DNA from: CAVQJU01 sp963729215
Lineage (GTDB): Bacteria; Acidobacteriota; Vicinamibacteria; Vicinamibacterales; CAVVIG01
Assembly (NCBI GenBank): GCA_963729215.1
Contig: CAVSND010000013.1
Location: forward strand, 62,001 to 126,000
Direction: 5' to 3'
DNA length: 64,000 bases
The notes under the pieces were generated by a model. That model was not told the DNA's origin and searched no databases. It worked only from the letters and a program-made list of their open reading frames with translations. The stretch's first letter is position 1, and each line of letters starts with the position of its first letter. A program made the position numbers and the translations under genes. Below, piece by piece: positions 16,592 to 25,262 of the stretch.

Positions 16592-16636
16592 CGAAGTGAC
16601 ATCGGAGTCTACCCGTTCGCGGGTTCAGGAACCTAG
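16163..16636 (+). pseudogene. REP-associated tyrosine transposase (RAYT / Y1 TnpA) remnant
   Basis: Pieces in three frames reassemble a RAYT: RRLQGFSYVG then RYFLTTC, then LAYCLMPDHL (first His of the HUH metal site, second His displaced by an indel), LLEAESERSD, FVKRFKQMTGFAHRQ with QPLWQ, the GYHERILRNDEASEAIVR block, then ILENPVRAG and a PFAGSGT tail. Between VR and ILENP the expected Tyr codon (TAT/TAC) reads TAA, a nonsense change. At least four frame changes occur. RAYTs are single-copy, domesticated IS200/IS605-like enzymes that mobilise REP hairpins; this copy cannot be active but marks the origin of REP1 elements here. Confidence 0.85.
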
Positions 16637-16721
16637 TCTGAATGGTCTGAAAACCTCCTGGGCCTGAGACAGACCGCTGAAGATCTGGCAGTGCTCCAGA
16701 AGGCAGGGACGTACCGGCAAC

Positions 16722-16807
16722 CTGAAGGTCTGCACTACTTGGGACGCGGACAGGCGGACCGAGGTCCGTCAACTGACTCAGAAGTAGTGCAGGCCTTCAG
16801 GCCTGCC
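16722..16807. repeat. REP1 inverted pair (BIME) downstream of RAYT
   Basis: An inverted unit CTGAAGGTCTGCACTAC ends with CTAC at 16735-16738, and a forward unit GTAGTGCAGGCCTTCAGGC, CTGCC runs 16784-16807. With the pair at 16079 it brackets the transposase remnant. The forward unit is read on the minus strand as the C-terminal GRPEGLHYF of the next gene. Confidence 0.8.
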
Positions 16808-17937
16808 GATCGCTAACTTGCCCTGCGCGGCGCGTTCTGCCCGGGAGGCGCTGATGTAGTCGGGGATCGTGCGGTTGCCCTCGATGCAGGCGTACTCCCA
16901 CCACTTGTAGGTGTTATCCATCTTCAGCGGAAAGCGCGCGGTCCACGGCCGCGTGAGCACGACCGGATCCTCGGTTTTGATCTCGTAAAGCATCATCTGG
17001 TCGTTCAACCGCGTCAGCCGCTCGGTGATGCGCATGCGTTCGCTCGTGGGGAACCGGTTTCCCTCCGGCGAGCCCGCGACCCCGATGTTTGTCGCCGATG
17101 CTCCGGTCTTGATGTTCGTGGTCTCGATCACGAGGGTCGCGCCCGTCCCAATGTCCGCGCGAAACGCCCAGCCACTGCTTGACGGCGGACGAAGGCGCGG
17201 GCGGCCCGTCGATCGGAATCACGCGCGCCTCGTGGATCATCTCCATGTTGAGGACCACGTAGCCCGGCGATTGGATAATCTGCACGCCGTTGTTGTACCG
17301 GAACGGAAACATCGACGCGGGCATGCCGCGCGTGATGCAGCGATCCCACGTGTCGAAATCGAGCTCCGAATCGAACGCCTGCTGTTCGCCGGGAAGCGCC
17401 CAGCTGCTCTTCATGAGCGAGGACAGGCGCTTGCCTTCGTCCGTCATGTCCGGCAGCCGCCCGTTCGGCGGGTCGACGATGAGCGAGGTCTGCCGCTGCG
17501 GCACCGTCGGATCGACGATGCCGGACTGGAACGCGCTGCCGAAGTCGCCAGCCTTGATGGCGTCGGCGTAGCGATCGGCGCGGCCGGCCGCCGCCGCGAC
17601 GCGCGCCTTGAACTCGTCTTCGGTCAGGAACGCTTTCTGCGGATCGCAGGGAGGCGGGCGTGCCGCCGCGACCACGGCCTCCGCCGCCGGCGCATCGCTC
17701 GAACGGAACGCTGCCGACATAGGAAATGGGCCACGTGCCCTGGAGGTCCGGGTCGCCCCAGGCTGTCGTCGGGCGCTTCCACCCGGCCGGCGTCCCGATG
17801 AAGAAATTCGCCTCGCTCGGTGCCTGCCCGGCCGACGCCTGCTTTGGCGCCTGGCCCGCGACGAGCTCAAGCGACGCGAACAGCGTGGCAAGCGCAACAG
17901 CGGTGATGTGGATGGCCCGGCGACAGGATACGGACAT
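16778..17937 (-). CDS. Secreted D-L-x-G-x-W family protein, copy 2, frameshifted
   Basis: Signal peptide MSVSCRRAIHITAVALATLF with cleavage near VAGQ, then TTAWGDPDLQGTWPISYVGS, the family hallmark. After an indel near 17690 the frame gives CDPQKAFLTEDEFKARVAAA, TSLIVDPPNGRLPDMT, ERC-like DRCITRGMPASM and NMEMIHEARVIPIDG; a second indel near 17130 leads to LVIETTNIKTGAS, SERMRITERLTR and KWWEYACIEGNRT. Closest to the copies at 24290 and 58625. The last nine residues and the stop come from a REP1 unit. Function unknown; likely periplasmic. Confidence 0.75.
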
Positions 17938-18044
17938 GGAAAACAAGATCCTGCTCGACGATCGTACTGCATGTCCGCCGCGGATCACGAGTCGTGGCCA
18001 ACCTGCGCCGTGATAGCATCGGCCCGAAAATCCGGGAGGATCCG

Positions 18045-18823
18045 ATGAAGATTGCTGATGTCTGCGCGACGCTCGCACTGGTGGCCGGCCTGGCTGTCCC
18101 GGCGTCGGCGCAGTGGCTTCGGTACCGCACCCCCGGCATCCCCCGGCTGCCCGACGGCAAGCCGAACCTCACGGCGCCGGCTCCGCGAACGGCCGACGGT
18201 AAACCCGATCTCTCCGGCATCTGGGAACCCGATGGCACGAAGTTCATTCGGAATCTCGCCGCCGATCTCAAGCCTGAAGACGTGTCGATGCACCCGTGGG
18301 CCGACGCGCTCTACAAGGAGCGGCTGACGGGCGCGCTGTCGAAAGCAGCGAGCCGGACGCGAACTGCCTGCCGCAGGGCGTGCCGAAGATCAACGCCGCG
18401 CCCGTGCCGTGGCGGATCGTCCAGACGCCCGGCATGGTGGTCATCCTGTACGAAGCGTTCGGGCAATGGCGTCAGGTGTTCACGGACGGACGTCCGCTGC
18501 CGACCGATCCGAATCCGACGTGGCTGGGTTATTCGATCGGCAGATGGGAAGGCGATACGCTGGTCGTGGACACGATTGGCTTCAACGGGAAAGCCTGGCT
18601 CGATCAGCAGGGCCATCCCGCCAGCGAGGCCCTGCACGTCACCGAGCGGTTCCGCCGCCCTGCGTTCGGACAGCTCGAGCTGCAGATCACGATCGACGAT
18701 CCGAAGGCGTACACCAAGCCGTGGACGGTTCTCGAAAAGCCGCACCTGCTCGTCGATACCGAGCTGCTGGAATTCGTGTGCCTCGAGAACGAACGCGATC
18801 AGGCGCACATGGTGGGGAAATAG
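18045..18823 (+). CDS. Secreted D-L-x-G-x-W family protein, copy 3, frameshifted
   Basis: Signal peptide MKIADVCATLALVAGLAVPA ending in ASAQ; GGGAGGA lies eight bases before the ATG. WLRYRTPGIPRLPDGKPNL and ADGKPDLSGIWEPDG match copy 1 (273) almost block for block. An indel around 18340-18350 shifts the frame before SSEPDANCLPQGVPKINAAP; after it come VQTPGMVVILYEAF, W-E-GDTLVVDTIGF, TERFRR and LLEFVCLENERD. Predicted secreted, about 258 residues if repaired. Divergent from copy 2, so two distant paralogs share one promoter region. Confidence 0.78.
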
Positions 18824-18827
18824 GGGC

Positions 18828-18869
18828 AGGACGGGCAGGATGGGCAGGATAGGCGGGACGCCAGGTCGA
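18828..18869. repeat. GGGCAGGAC decanucleotide run
   Basis: About four imperfect units of a 9-10 base GGGCAGGAC/T word directly after the TAG stop codon at 18821-18823 (one unit has an inserted A-T). It fills most of the gap to the next start codon at 18889. Confidence 0.6.
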
Positions 18870-18888
18870 ACGGAGGGCTGACACGAAC

Positions 18889-19521
18889 ATGGAGATTCAC
18901 GCACCGCACGGGTCGGCTCAGTCGTGGCGCGAGATCTTCAAGCAGCTGGCGATCATCACCGCGGGCGTCCTGATCGCCCTTGCCCTGGACGGCGTCGTCA
19001 GCTGGTTCGACCACCGGAAGCTCGTGCGCGAAGCTCTCAACAACCTGCGCAGCGAGATGGCCGACAACGTCAAAGAGGTTCAAGGACTCTTTGCCAACAT
19101 CGCCAAGGAGCGTCAGAACCTCGGGCACGCGACCGAGCTCTCGCAGATGCTCCTCGACAAGAAGAAGATCGACCACCTGAGCCTGAGTCTGGAGTTTCAC
19201 AGCGCCGAGTTGAAGGACGCCAGCCGCACGACGGCGGAAGTGACCGGCGCCTTTGGCTACATGGACTACGCCGACGTCGAACGGATCGCGGGCGTCTACG
19301 GCCTGCAGACCACTTTCAACCGGGCGCAGGAACGCGCAAACGAACATTTCGTGACGGCGTTTGCCGGCGCCAGCCTGCTGGCGAACCCGGATCAGGCCGA
19401 TGCGGAGCGGGTGAAGCAGTGGCGGTCGGAAATCGTTCTGACGCTTGCGGCGCTCACCGTCGAGGAACAGGTCGGCCAGCAGCTGGTCAAGCGTTACAAC
19501 CAGGCTCTCGAGCGGCCCTGA
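18889..19521 (+). CDS. Membrane-anchored protein of unknown function
   Basis: 210 residues. A short cytoplasmic N-terminus is followed by one membrane helix (LAIITAGVLIALALDGVVSW, about 20-39) and a helical domain rich in charged residues (EALNNLRSEMADNVKEVQGL, ANIAKERQNLGHATELSQML), suggesting a coiled coil. The 'ITAGVLIALALD' helix followed by heptads resembles small membrane proteins of the DUF6090 type, but that is a weak impression. No enzyme motif. It lies alone between a secreted-family gene and a Tat VOC protein on the same strand. Confidence 0.65.
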   Translation: MEIHAPHGSAQSWREIFKQLAIITAGVLIALALDGVVSWFDHRKLVREALNNLRSEMADNVKEVQGLFANIAKERQNLGHATELSQMLLDKKKIDHLSLSLEFHSAELKDASRTTAEVTGAFGYMDYADVERIAGVYGLQTTFNRAQERANEHFVTAFAGASLLANPDQADAERVKQWRSEIVLTLAALTVEEQVGQQLVKRYNQALERP

Positions 19522-19586
19522 CAGCGCAGCTGACCGCACTGCTTCATTTCCTTTCCTGCACTACAATCGCCGCAGCTGGAGGCGCC

Positions 19587-20117
19587 ATGACGCGACGTCG
19601 CGAACAACGGACTGCAAGCCGAAACTCCCCGGATGCCGGCGTATCCCGGCGCCGTTTCGTCGCACACGTGGCGACGGCCGGGGCTGTCGCGGCTTCCGGT
19701 GGAGCGGCCGTGCTGGCGCAGCCCGCGAACCGCGTCCGCGGGTTCGATCACGTTGCGCTGCCGATGCAGAACACCGACGCGATGCTGGCGTTCTATCGCG
19801 GTCTGGGGTTTGACGTTCGCGAGAGCGCTGCCGCATGCTCCGTGTACATCGGCACCCAGATGATCAACTTCCATCGCCCGACACGCTGGCAGGACGCGTC
19901 CTTTACCCTGCGCGCGCCGGCGGCGAAGCCGCCCTGCGGCGACCTCTGCTTTGTGTGGGATGGCACGGGTGCGGCGCTCAAATCCTGGCTCGATGGAGTG
20001 AAGGCCACCGTCGTCGAAGGCCCGGTACCACGCCAGGGAGGTCGCAAGGCGGAAGGCTCGAGCGTTTACACCCGCGACCCCGACGGGAATCTTCTGGAGT
20101 TCATGATTTATCCTTGA
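19587..20117 (+). CDS. Tat-exported VOC (glyoxalase-fold) protein
   Basis: 176 residues from the ATG at 19587, preceded by GGAGG. Twin-arginine motif SRRRFVAHVATAG (20-32), then a single VOC domain: VRGFDHVALPMQNTDAMLAF with a putative His ligand, YRGLGFDV, and the terminal GSSVYTRDPDGNLLEFMIYP carrying the conserved Glu of LLEF. VOC domains are metal-dependent isomerases, lyases, dioxygenases or resistance proteins; two copies or a dimer are needed for a complete site. Substrate not predictable. A REP1 pair follows the stop by one base. Confidence 0.85.
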   Translation: MTRRREQRTASRNSPDAGVSRRRFVAHVATAGAVAASGGAAVLAQPANRVRGFDHVALPMQNTDAMLAFYRGLGFDVRESAAACSVYIGTQMINFHRPTRWQDASFTLRAPAAKPPCGDLCFVWDGTGAALKSWLDGVKATVVEGPVPRQGGRKAEGSSVYTRDPDGNLLEFMIYP

Positions 20118-20118
20118 A

Positions 20119-20187
20119 CGTCCGGCTGAAGCCGGACGCTACGACTGGACGGACGATGGTGCCGTAGCGTCCGCCTTCAGGCGGACG
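20119..20187. repeat. REP1 inverted pair (BIME)
   Basis: CGTCCGGCTGAAGCCGGACG followed by CTAC (20139-20142) and, 21 bases on, GTAG (20164-20167) with CGTCCGCCTTCAGGCGGACG. Arms differ from the 16784 copy but remain perfectly self-complementary around CTTCAG/CTGAAG, which is covariation. Located between two co-directional genes, ending 14 bases before the next ATG. Confidence 0.85.
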
Positions 20188-20200
20188 AAGGAGCTGTGAG

Positions 20201-21316
20201 ATGAGCGGAGTTCGCGTGCTGGTTGGCACTCGCAAGGGCGCTTTCGTCCTGACCTCTGACGGCAAGCGCGCCAAATGGGACGTCAGCGGTCCCCACTTCG
20301 GCGGCTGGGAGATTTACCACGTGAAGGGATCGCCGGTCGATCCCAACCGGATTTACGCATCGCAGTCGAGCAGCTGGTTCGGCCAGGTCATGCAGCGTTC
20401 GAGCGACGGCGGAAAGACGTGGGAACCCGTCGGCAACAAGTTCGAATACGACGGCGTTCCCGGTACGCATCAGTGGTACGACGGCACGCCGCATCCGTGG
20501 GAGTTCAAGCGCGTCTGGCACCTCGAGCCATCGCTGACCGAGCCCGACACCGTGTACGCCGGCGCCGAGGACGCCGCGCTGTTCAAGTCCGTCGACGGAG
20601 GACAGACGTGGCAGGAGCTCTCGGGGCTGCGCGGCCACGGCTCGGGAGCCCGCTGGGCCCCGGGCGCGGGCGGCATGTGTCTCCACACGATTCTGCTCGA
20701 TCCCGCGAACCAGGCGCGGATGTTCATCGCGATCTCCGCGGCCGGTGCGTTCAGGTCCAGCGATGCCGGCAAGACATGGCAGCCGATCAATCAGGGGCTG
20801 AGATCCCAGCACATCCCGGATCCGACGGCGGACGTGGGGCACTGCGTGCACCGGATCGCGATGCACCCGTCCCGCCCGAACGTGCTGTTCATGCAGAAGC
20901 ACTGGGATGTCATGCGGAGCGACGATGGCGGCGATTCCTGGCAGGAAGTGAGCGGCAACCTGCCGACCGACTTCGGATTCGTCATCGACGTGAACGCCAA
21001 CAAGCCCGACACCGTCTACGTCGTGCCGATCAAGAGCGACTCCGAACACTACCCGCCGGACGGCAAGCTGCGCGTGTATCGCAGCAGGACTGGCGGGAAC
21101 GAATGGGAAGCGCTCGCGAACGGTCTTCCCCAGAAAGACTGCTACGTCAACGTCCTGCGTGACGCGATGGCCGTCGACACGCTCGACAAGTGCGGCGTGT
21201 ACTTCGGGACCACGGGCGGCCAGGTGTACGCGTCCGCAGACGAGGGCGACAACTGGGCGCCGATCGTGCGCGACCTGCCAGCCGTGGTCTCCGTCGAGGT
21301 GCAGACATTCACCTGA
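20201..21316 (+). CDS. Asp-box (BNR/sortilin-like) beta-propeller protein
   Basis: 371 residues with at least five Asp-box turns of type S-x-D-x-G-x-T-W: SSDGGKTW (67-74), SVDGGQTW, SSDAGKTW, SDDGGDSW and SADEGDNW. This is a six- or seven-bladed propeller as in exo-alpha-sialidase-like and YCF48-type proteins. There is no signal peptide: MSGVRVLVGTRKGAFVLTSD begins the first blade. Catalytic sialidase residues are not evident, so a binding or assembly role is as likely as hydrolysis. The stop shares bases with the next gene's probable start, implying coupling. Confidence 0.82.
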   Translation: MSGVRVLVGTRKGAFVLTSDGKRAKWDVSGPHFGGWEIYHVKGSPVDPNRIYASQSSSWFGQVMQRSSDGGKTWEPVGNKFEYDGVPGTHQWYDGTPHPWEFKRVWHLEPSLTEPDTVYAGAEDAALFKSVDGGQTWQELSGLRGHGSGARWAPGAGGMCLHTILLDPANQARMFIAISAAGAFRSSDAGKTWQPINQGLRSQHIPDPTADVGHCVHRIAMHPSRPNVLFMQKHWDVMRSDDGGDSWQEVSGNLPTDFGFVIDVNANKPDTVYVVPIKSDSEHYPPDGKLRVYRSRTGGNEWEALANGLPQKDCYVNVLRDAMAVDTLDKCGVYFGTTGGQVYASADEGDNWAPIVRDLPAVVSVEVQTFT

Positions 21317-21321
21317 TTCGC

Positions 21322-21621
21322 GTGGAGCTGCCGGCGCATCTGCGCACGCTGGCCGGAGTCGGCGTCGAAGTGACCGTCAACGTCGAGGCGCAGGTCACGG
21401 TGCGCTCGATCCTCGACGCGCTCGAGGCGAGGTACCCCGTGCTCCGCGGGACGATTCGCGACTACGGCACCGAACAGCGCCGGCCTTTCCTGCGATTTTT
21501 TGCCTGCGAGCAGGATTGGTCGCACGAGCGGCCGGACGCGCCGCTGCCCGAGGCGGTGGCGTCGGGCGCCGAGCCGTTCATGGTTGTCGGCGCGATATCT
21601 GGCGGCGAAGGTAGAGGTTAG
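21322..21621 (+). CDS. ThiS/MoaD-like ubiquitin-fold protein with extended C-terminus
   Basis: About 100 residues. VELPAHLRTLAGVGVEVTVN, TVRSILDALEARYPVLRGTI and PFMVVGAISGG follow the beta-grasp sulfur-carrier pattern. A CTG at 21313 would overlap the propeller stop (CTGA); GTG at 21322 is the first standard start. Sulfur carriers are activated at a terminal Gly-Gly. Here ISGG is followed by E-G-R-G before the stop, and those extra codons come from the adjacent GAGGTTA heptamer repeat. Unless trimmed, the carrier should be inactive as a thiocarboxylate donor. No MoeB/ThiF partner is nearby. Confidence 0.75.
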   Translation: MELPAHLRTLAGVGVEVTVNVEAQVTVRSILDALEARYPVLRGTIRDYGTEQRRPFLRFFACEQDWSHERPDAPLPEAVASGAEPFMVVGAISGGEGRG

Positions 21622-21657
21622 AGGTTAGAGGTTAGAGGTTAGAGGTTAGGGGTTGGG
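21610..21657. repeat. AGAGGTT heptamer tandem repeat
   Basis: About five copies of a 7-base unit (AGAGGTT) run from inside the 3' end of the ThiS-like gene to five bases before the ATG of the M24 peptidase gene. The TAG stop of the ThiS-like gene is supplied by the repeat. The unit length is not a multiple of three, so copy-number change would shift any frame through it. Confidence 0.85.
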
Positions 21658-21661
21658 CAGC

Positions 21662-23140
21662 ATGAGATTTTGGTTGGGGTTGGCCTTGACGCTCCTGGGG
21701 TGGACGGCCGCCGTGCCGGCGCAGGTGCATCACATCACGGCGTCCGAATACCAGGCGCGCCGAACGGCGCTTGCGAAGGCCATCGGGCCTGACGCCGTGT
21801 TCATCGCGTTCTCGTACGAACCGGCACGGCGCACGGCGACGTCGACTGGCCGTTCCGGCAGGAGGACAACCTCCTCTATCTCACGGGCATGAACGTGCCC
21901 GAGACGACGCTCGTCCTCCTTCCCGGCGAACGCGACCGCCAGGAAACCATCTTCGCCAGCGATCGCGACCCGTTGAACGAACGCTGGACGGGGAAGATTG
22001 CGTCAAGAGACGAAGTCAGCGCCGCTACCGGCGTGCGCGAGGTGCGTCTCGTCCCGGCGGTTCAACGGCTTCCTGGATGCGCTGTTCCAGGGCGGCAGCT
22101 TCGCGGTGGGACGCGTGCCGGGCGGAACGTTCGCGCCGCCGGCGATGCCGTCGTTTCTTGCGTCGATGCGCGCGGGCCGCGCCGAAGTGTGGCTGCTCCT
22201 CGCCGATCGCTCGAGCCCCGGCCGGCCGACCCGCGAACAGCAGTTTGCCGAGGAACTGCGGCGCCGCTACCCGGAGGTCCGCTTCCGCGATGCGTCGGCG
22301 CTGCTCCTGACGATGCGGGAGATCAAGAGCGAGGCCGAGCTGGCGTTGATTCAACGGGCGGTCGACATCACCGTCGAGGCGCAGAAGGCCGCGATGGCAC
22401 GCGTCAAGACCGCAACGCTCGAGAATCAGGTCGAGGCCACCGTGGCCTTCACGTTTCGGAATCTCGGCGCCTGCTGCTGGGCATTCCCCTCGATTGTCGC
22501 CTCCGGCAGGAACACGACCACGCTTCACTACGAGACCAACAACGATCGGATCGTCCGGGACGGGTTGCTCCTGACCGATCTCGGCGCCGAAGTCGAGGGC
22601 TACTCGGCGGATGTCACCCGCACGTACCCGGCCGACGGCACGTTCTCGGCCGAACAGCGCGCCATTTACGACGCCGTGCTGGCGGCCCAGTCGGAGAGCA
22701 TCGAGCTGATGCGGCCCGGCCACAAGTTCATCGAGGTCCACACCGCGGCGGTCGCCGCGATCGGCCGCGACCTGCTCAAACTCGGTCTGATCACGAAGAA
22801 CGCACCCGAACAGGTGACGCTGTATTTCTTCCACGGCGTCGGCCACCCGCTCGGACTGCAGACGCACGACGTGTTCGACCGGGTGCGTGCGTTCGAGCCG
22901 GGGATGGTGGTGACGAACGAACCCGGCGTGTACGTGCGCAAGGATGACATCCTCGCGAGCGACGTGTTCGCGAAGCTGACGCCGTCCGAACAGGCGTCGG
23001 TGCGGGCCGCCGTGGATCGCTACGACGGAATCGGCGTGCGCATCGAGGACGACGTGCTCATCACCGCCGGTCAGCCCCGGATCATGTCGGCGGGGGCGCC
23101 GCGGAGCCCGAAGGAGATCGAGGCGCTGATGGCGCGCTGA
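21662..23140 (+). CDS. Secreted Xaa-Pro aminopeptidase (M24B), two frameshifts
   Basis: Signal peptide MRFWLGLALTLLGWTAAVPA with AQV. N-terminal domain (YQARRTALAKAIG) then, after indels near 21825 and 22055, VDWPFRQEDNLLYLTGMNVP and on to the pita-bread domain. Dinuclear-metal ligands are present: TDLGAEVEGYSADVTRTYP (two Asp), FFHGVGHPLGL (His), VTNEPGVYV (Glu) and GVRIEDDVLIT (Glu). About 490 residues if repaired, normal for aminopeptidase P. The active site is entirely in the last frame. Predicted to cut N-terminal X-Pro bonds of imported peptides. Confidence 0.82.
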
Positions 23141-24184
23141 CCGCGTTCGCGCGCTCGATGAAGTCCGCGACGTGTTCCCAGGTCGCGGCATCCATGCCGT
23201 ACAGCGAGGCCCAGTAGCGTTTCAGCCCGGCCGGCCAGGTCGCACGTCCTCTGAACGACTGCAGCATCGCCGCCTTGGTCGCTTCGTCGCCGTCGGATTC
23301 TTCCTCGACGATCGCGCGCCACCTGGCGAGTATCGACTGCGCGGACGGGCCCGCCGGGCTCTCGCCCAGGATGGCTGCACAGTCGCGATACAGAGTGCGC
23401 CGACGTTCGCTCACGCGCGGCGCCGGCGTGCCCGCGCGCGCGGCGGCCTCGCGCTCCGTTTCCCAGCGGGCCCACAAGACGTCGTTGATGAACCGGGTCG
23501 CCTGTTCGATGTTGAACTCGGCGATCTTTCGCTTGAGCACGGGCGGCCAGTGCTCGCGGTCGGCCCATGCCCGGTGCAGCCCCGTCCGCATGCCGGAGCC
23601 CGCTGCCGAGCCCAGCGCGAGCGCGATCCAGCGGTCCGCGAGGGCTTGAGCGGTCGCGCCGGCCGGGATCGGTGCCGAGCGCGGCGGCGACATCGCGGTA
23701 GAGCGCCTGCCAGTCCCGCGAGGGCCAGTCGTCGAAGTGCTCGCGGCCCTTCGCCCACGTCTCGTCGGTGAAATACTTCCGCATGACGTCGATATCCTGC
23801 AGAGAGATCGCCCTGATCACTTTCTGCAGGACGATGTCCGGCGCCGTGCCGGACGCGACGGATGCCTCGGCGTCGGCCAACGCCTGGATGGCGCGGTCGA
23901 GCCGCCGCCGTTGATCGTCGAGGATTTCGCGCTGCTGGCGGAAGATTGACTCCAGGGAGCCCACGCCGCGGCGCGAGCAGGACGCCCATTTGTTTCAGCG
24001 GGATGCCGAGGAACCGGAGGGCGACGATTTGCTCCAGCCGCTCCAGGTCGGCCGGCGCGTAGACGCGATACCCGGCTGCCGTGCGGGCGGGTTTGAGCAG
24101 GCCGAGCCGATCGTAGTGATGGAGCGCCTTGACCGTGACGCCGGCCAGCTCCGCGAACTCTCGTACCCTCAGGGGGTTGGCCAT
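23082..24184 (-). CDS. MerR-family regulator with TipAS-like domains, two frameshifts
   Basis: The N-terminal winged helix MANPLRVREFAELAGVTVKA with LHHYDRLGLLKPARTAAGYR is a typical MerR DNA-binding domain. After indels near 23965 and 23690 come a coiled-coil (IFRQQREILDDQRRRLDRAI), then two alpha-helical segments of the TipAS drug-binding type (REHFDDWPSRDWQALYRDV; KRYWASLYGMDAATWEHVAD). MerR-TipAS proteins activate multidrug-resistance genes upon ligand binding. The 3' end overlaps the convergent M24 gene by 59 bases. The start codon directly abuts the hairpin repeat, leaving no room for a Shine-Dalgarno sequence. Confidence 0.8.
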
Positions 24185-24185
24185 A

Positions 24186-24276
24186 GTAAGTTCGAAGTGC
24201 AATCCAAAGTTCAAAGTAAGTGCAAAGTCGGTTTGCACTTACTTTTCAACTTTGCACTTTGCACTTTAAACTTTCC
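24186..24276. repeat. AAAGTGCAAAGT hairpin in front of the MerR gene
   Basis: The left arm AAGTTCGAAGTGCAATCCAA and AGTTCAAAGTAAGTGCAAAG pairs with TTTGCACTTACTTTTCAACTTTG and CACTTTAAACTTT, a near-continuous stem with a tiny loop. It begins one base from the MerR start codon and covers its whole 5' leader. It is read in that frame as hydrophobic codons, so an upstream alternative start inside the repeat is possible. Confidence 0.75.
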
Positions 24277-24289
24277 CCTTGGGTGAGGG

Positions 24290-25219
24290 TCAAGGCCTCT
24301 CTTCGTGACGGGCGGCGCTGAGGATGTACGCCATCGAGTAGTTCCCCTCGTGGCAGGCGTACTCGAAGATCGGACCGGCGATCTTCTTCATCGGGATCTC
24401 GCCAGACCAGGGCCGCGTAAACGTTTCCGGGTCGTCCACGGTGAACTGGTACAGGAGCGTGGTCGCGTCGGCGCGCGTGAAGCGTTCGGTCACGCGCAGG
24501 TGCCCGCCGGAGCCCCTGAATGGTCGCCTGTCCGTAAAATTTGTCGTCTCGACGATCAGTGTCCGCCCCTCCCACCGGCCGCGCGGGTCGCCCGTCAACT
24601 GGCGGATGTTGCCGGACAGATGCGGCCGCGCGTTAACGGGGTCGATGGGAATGATCCGGGCATCGTGGATCATTTCCACCAGGATCGCGACGGCGTCCGC
24701 GGACTGCACGATCTGGTAGTTGTTGCTGTAGCCGGCGGGAAGCATGGGCGGCCCGGATGTGCCGCGCACGATGCACCGGTCGTCCAGCGATCGATCCTCC
24801 GGTCCGTCTGCGGGACGCAATCTCCTCGCCTCGGCCCGCGCGGCGGCCTTCCTCTGCGCCTCGGGCGTGAGCGCAGGAATTCGCCCGTCGGGCGGATCCA
24901 CGACGAGCGAGGTCCGCCGCGTCGACACGACGCTTCGGCCCCGTTCCCAGAAGAGGTCGTTGTAGCCGGTGGCAAGGTCGGCCTCTGCGTCGCCTTCGCG
25001 GCGATCGGCATCGTTGCGGTCGCGCGCCCGTTTTTCAAAGGCAGCCGCCTCGGCCTCCGTCAGGAACTCTTTCCCAGTGAACTCGGCAGGGCGTTCGAGC
25101 GGAGTCACCGTGGCGTTTGTCCAGATGCCCTGCAGATCGCGCTCGCCGAAACCCCGCGGGGACGTGGCTTGGGCCGCGATCGCGACGGCGCCGACCAGCG
25201 CTGCGAATTGGTGGTTCAT
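24290..25219 (-). CDS. Secreted D-L-x-G-x-W family protein, copy 4
   Basis: 309 residues, intact. Short signal-like N-terminus (MNHQFAALVGAVAIAAQATS), then GFGERDLQGIWTNATVTPLE. Conserved blocks: FLTEAEAAAFEKRARD, TSLVVDPPDGRIPALTPEAQ, DRCIVRGTSGPPML, LVEMIHDARIIPID, GRTLIVETTNFTD, VTERFTRADATTLLYQFTVD and IFEYACHEGNYSM. The invariant DRC, EMIH and CHEGN motifs look like a metal- or substrate-binding set shared with copies 2 and 5. Function unknown. It is followed by the repeat upstream of MerR and preceded by the amidohydrolase, all on the minus strand. Confidence 0.88.
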   Translation of the reverse strand: MNHQFAALVGAVAIAAQATSPRGFGERDLQGIWTNATVTPLERPAEFTGKEFLTEAEAAAFEKRARDRNDADRREGDAEADLATGYNDLFWERGRSVVSTRRTSLVVDPPDGRIPALTPEAQRKAAARAEARRLRPADGPEDRSLDDRCIVRGTSGPPMLPAGYSNNYQIVQSADAVAILVEMIHDARIIPIDPVNARPHLSGNIRQLTGDPRGRWEGRTLIVETTNFTDRRPFRGSGGHLRVTERFTRADATTLLYQFTVDDPETFTRPWSGEIPMKKIAGPIFEYACHEGNYSMAYILSAARHEERP

Positions 25220-25262
25220 CGAGCACCTCTGGCGTCAGTTCGTGAACACATCGGTCATCTGG

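Noticed and set aside
16163..16636. Active IS200/IS605 element
   Set aside because: The HUH site is split by an indel, a TAA replaces a conserved Tyr codon, and four frame changes are present.
21610..21657. CRISPR-like array
   Set aside because: Heptamers are contiguous, with no spacers and no cas genes anywhere in the window.
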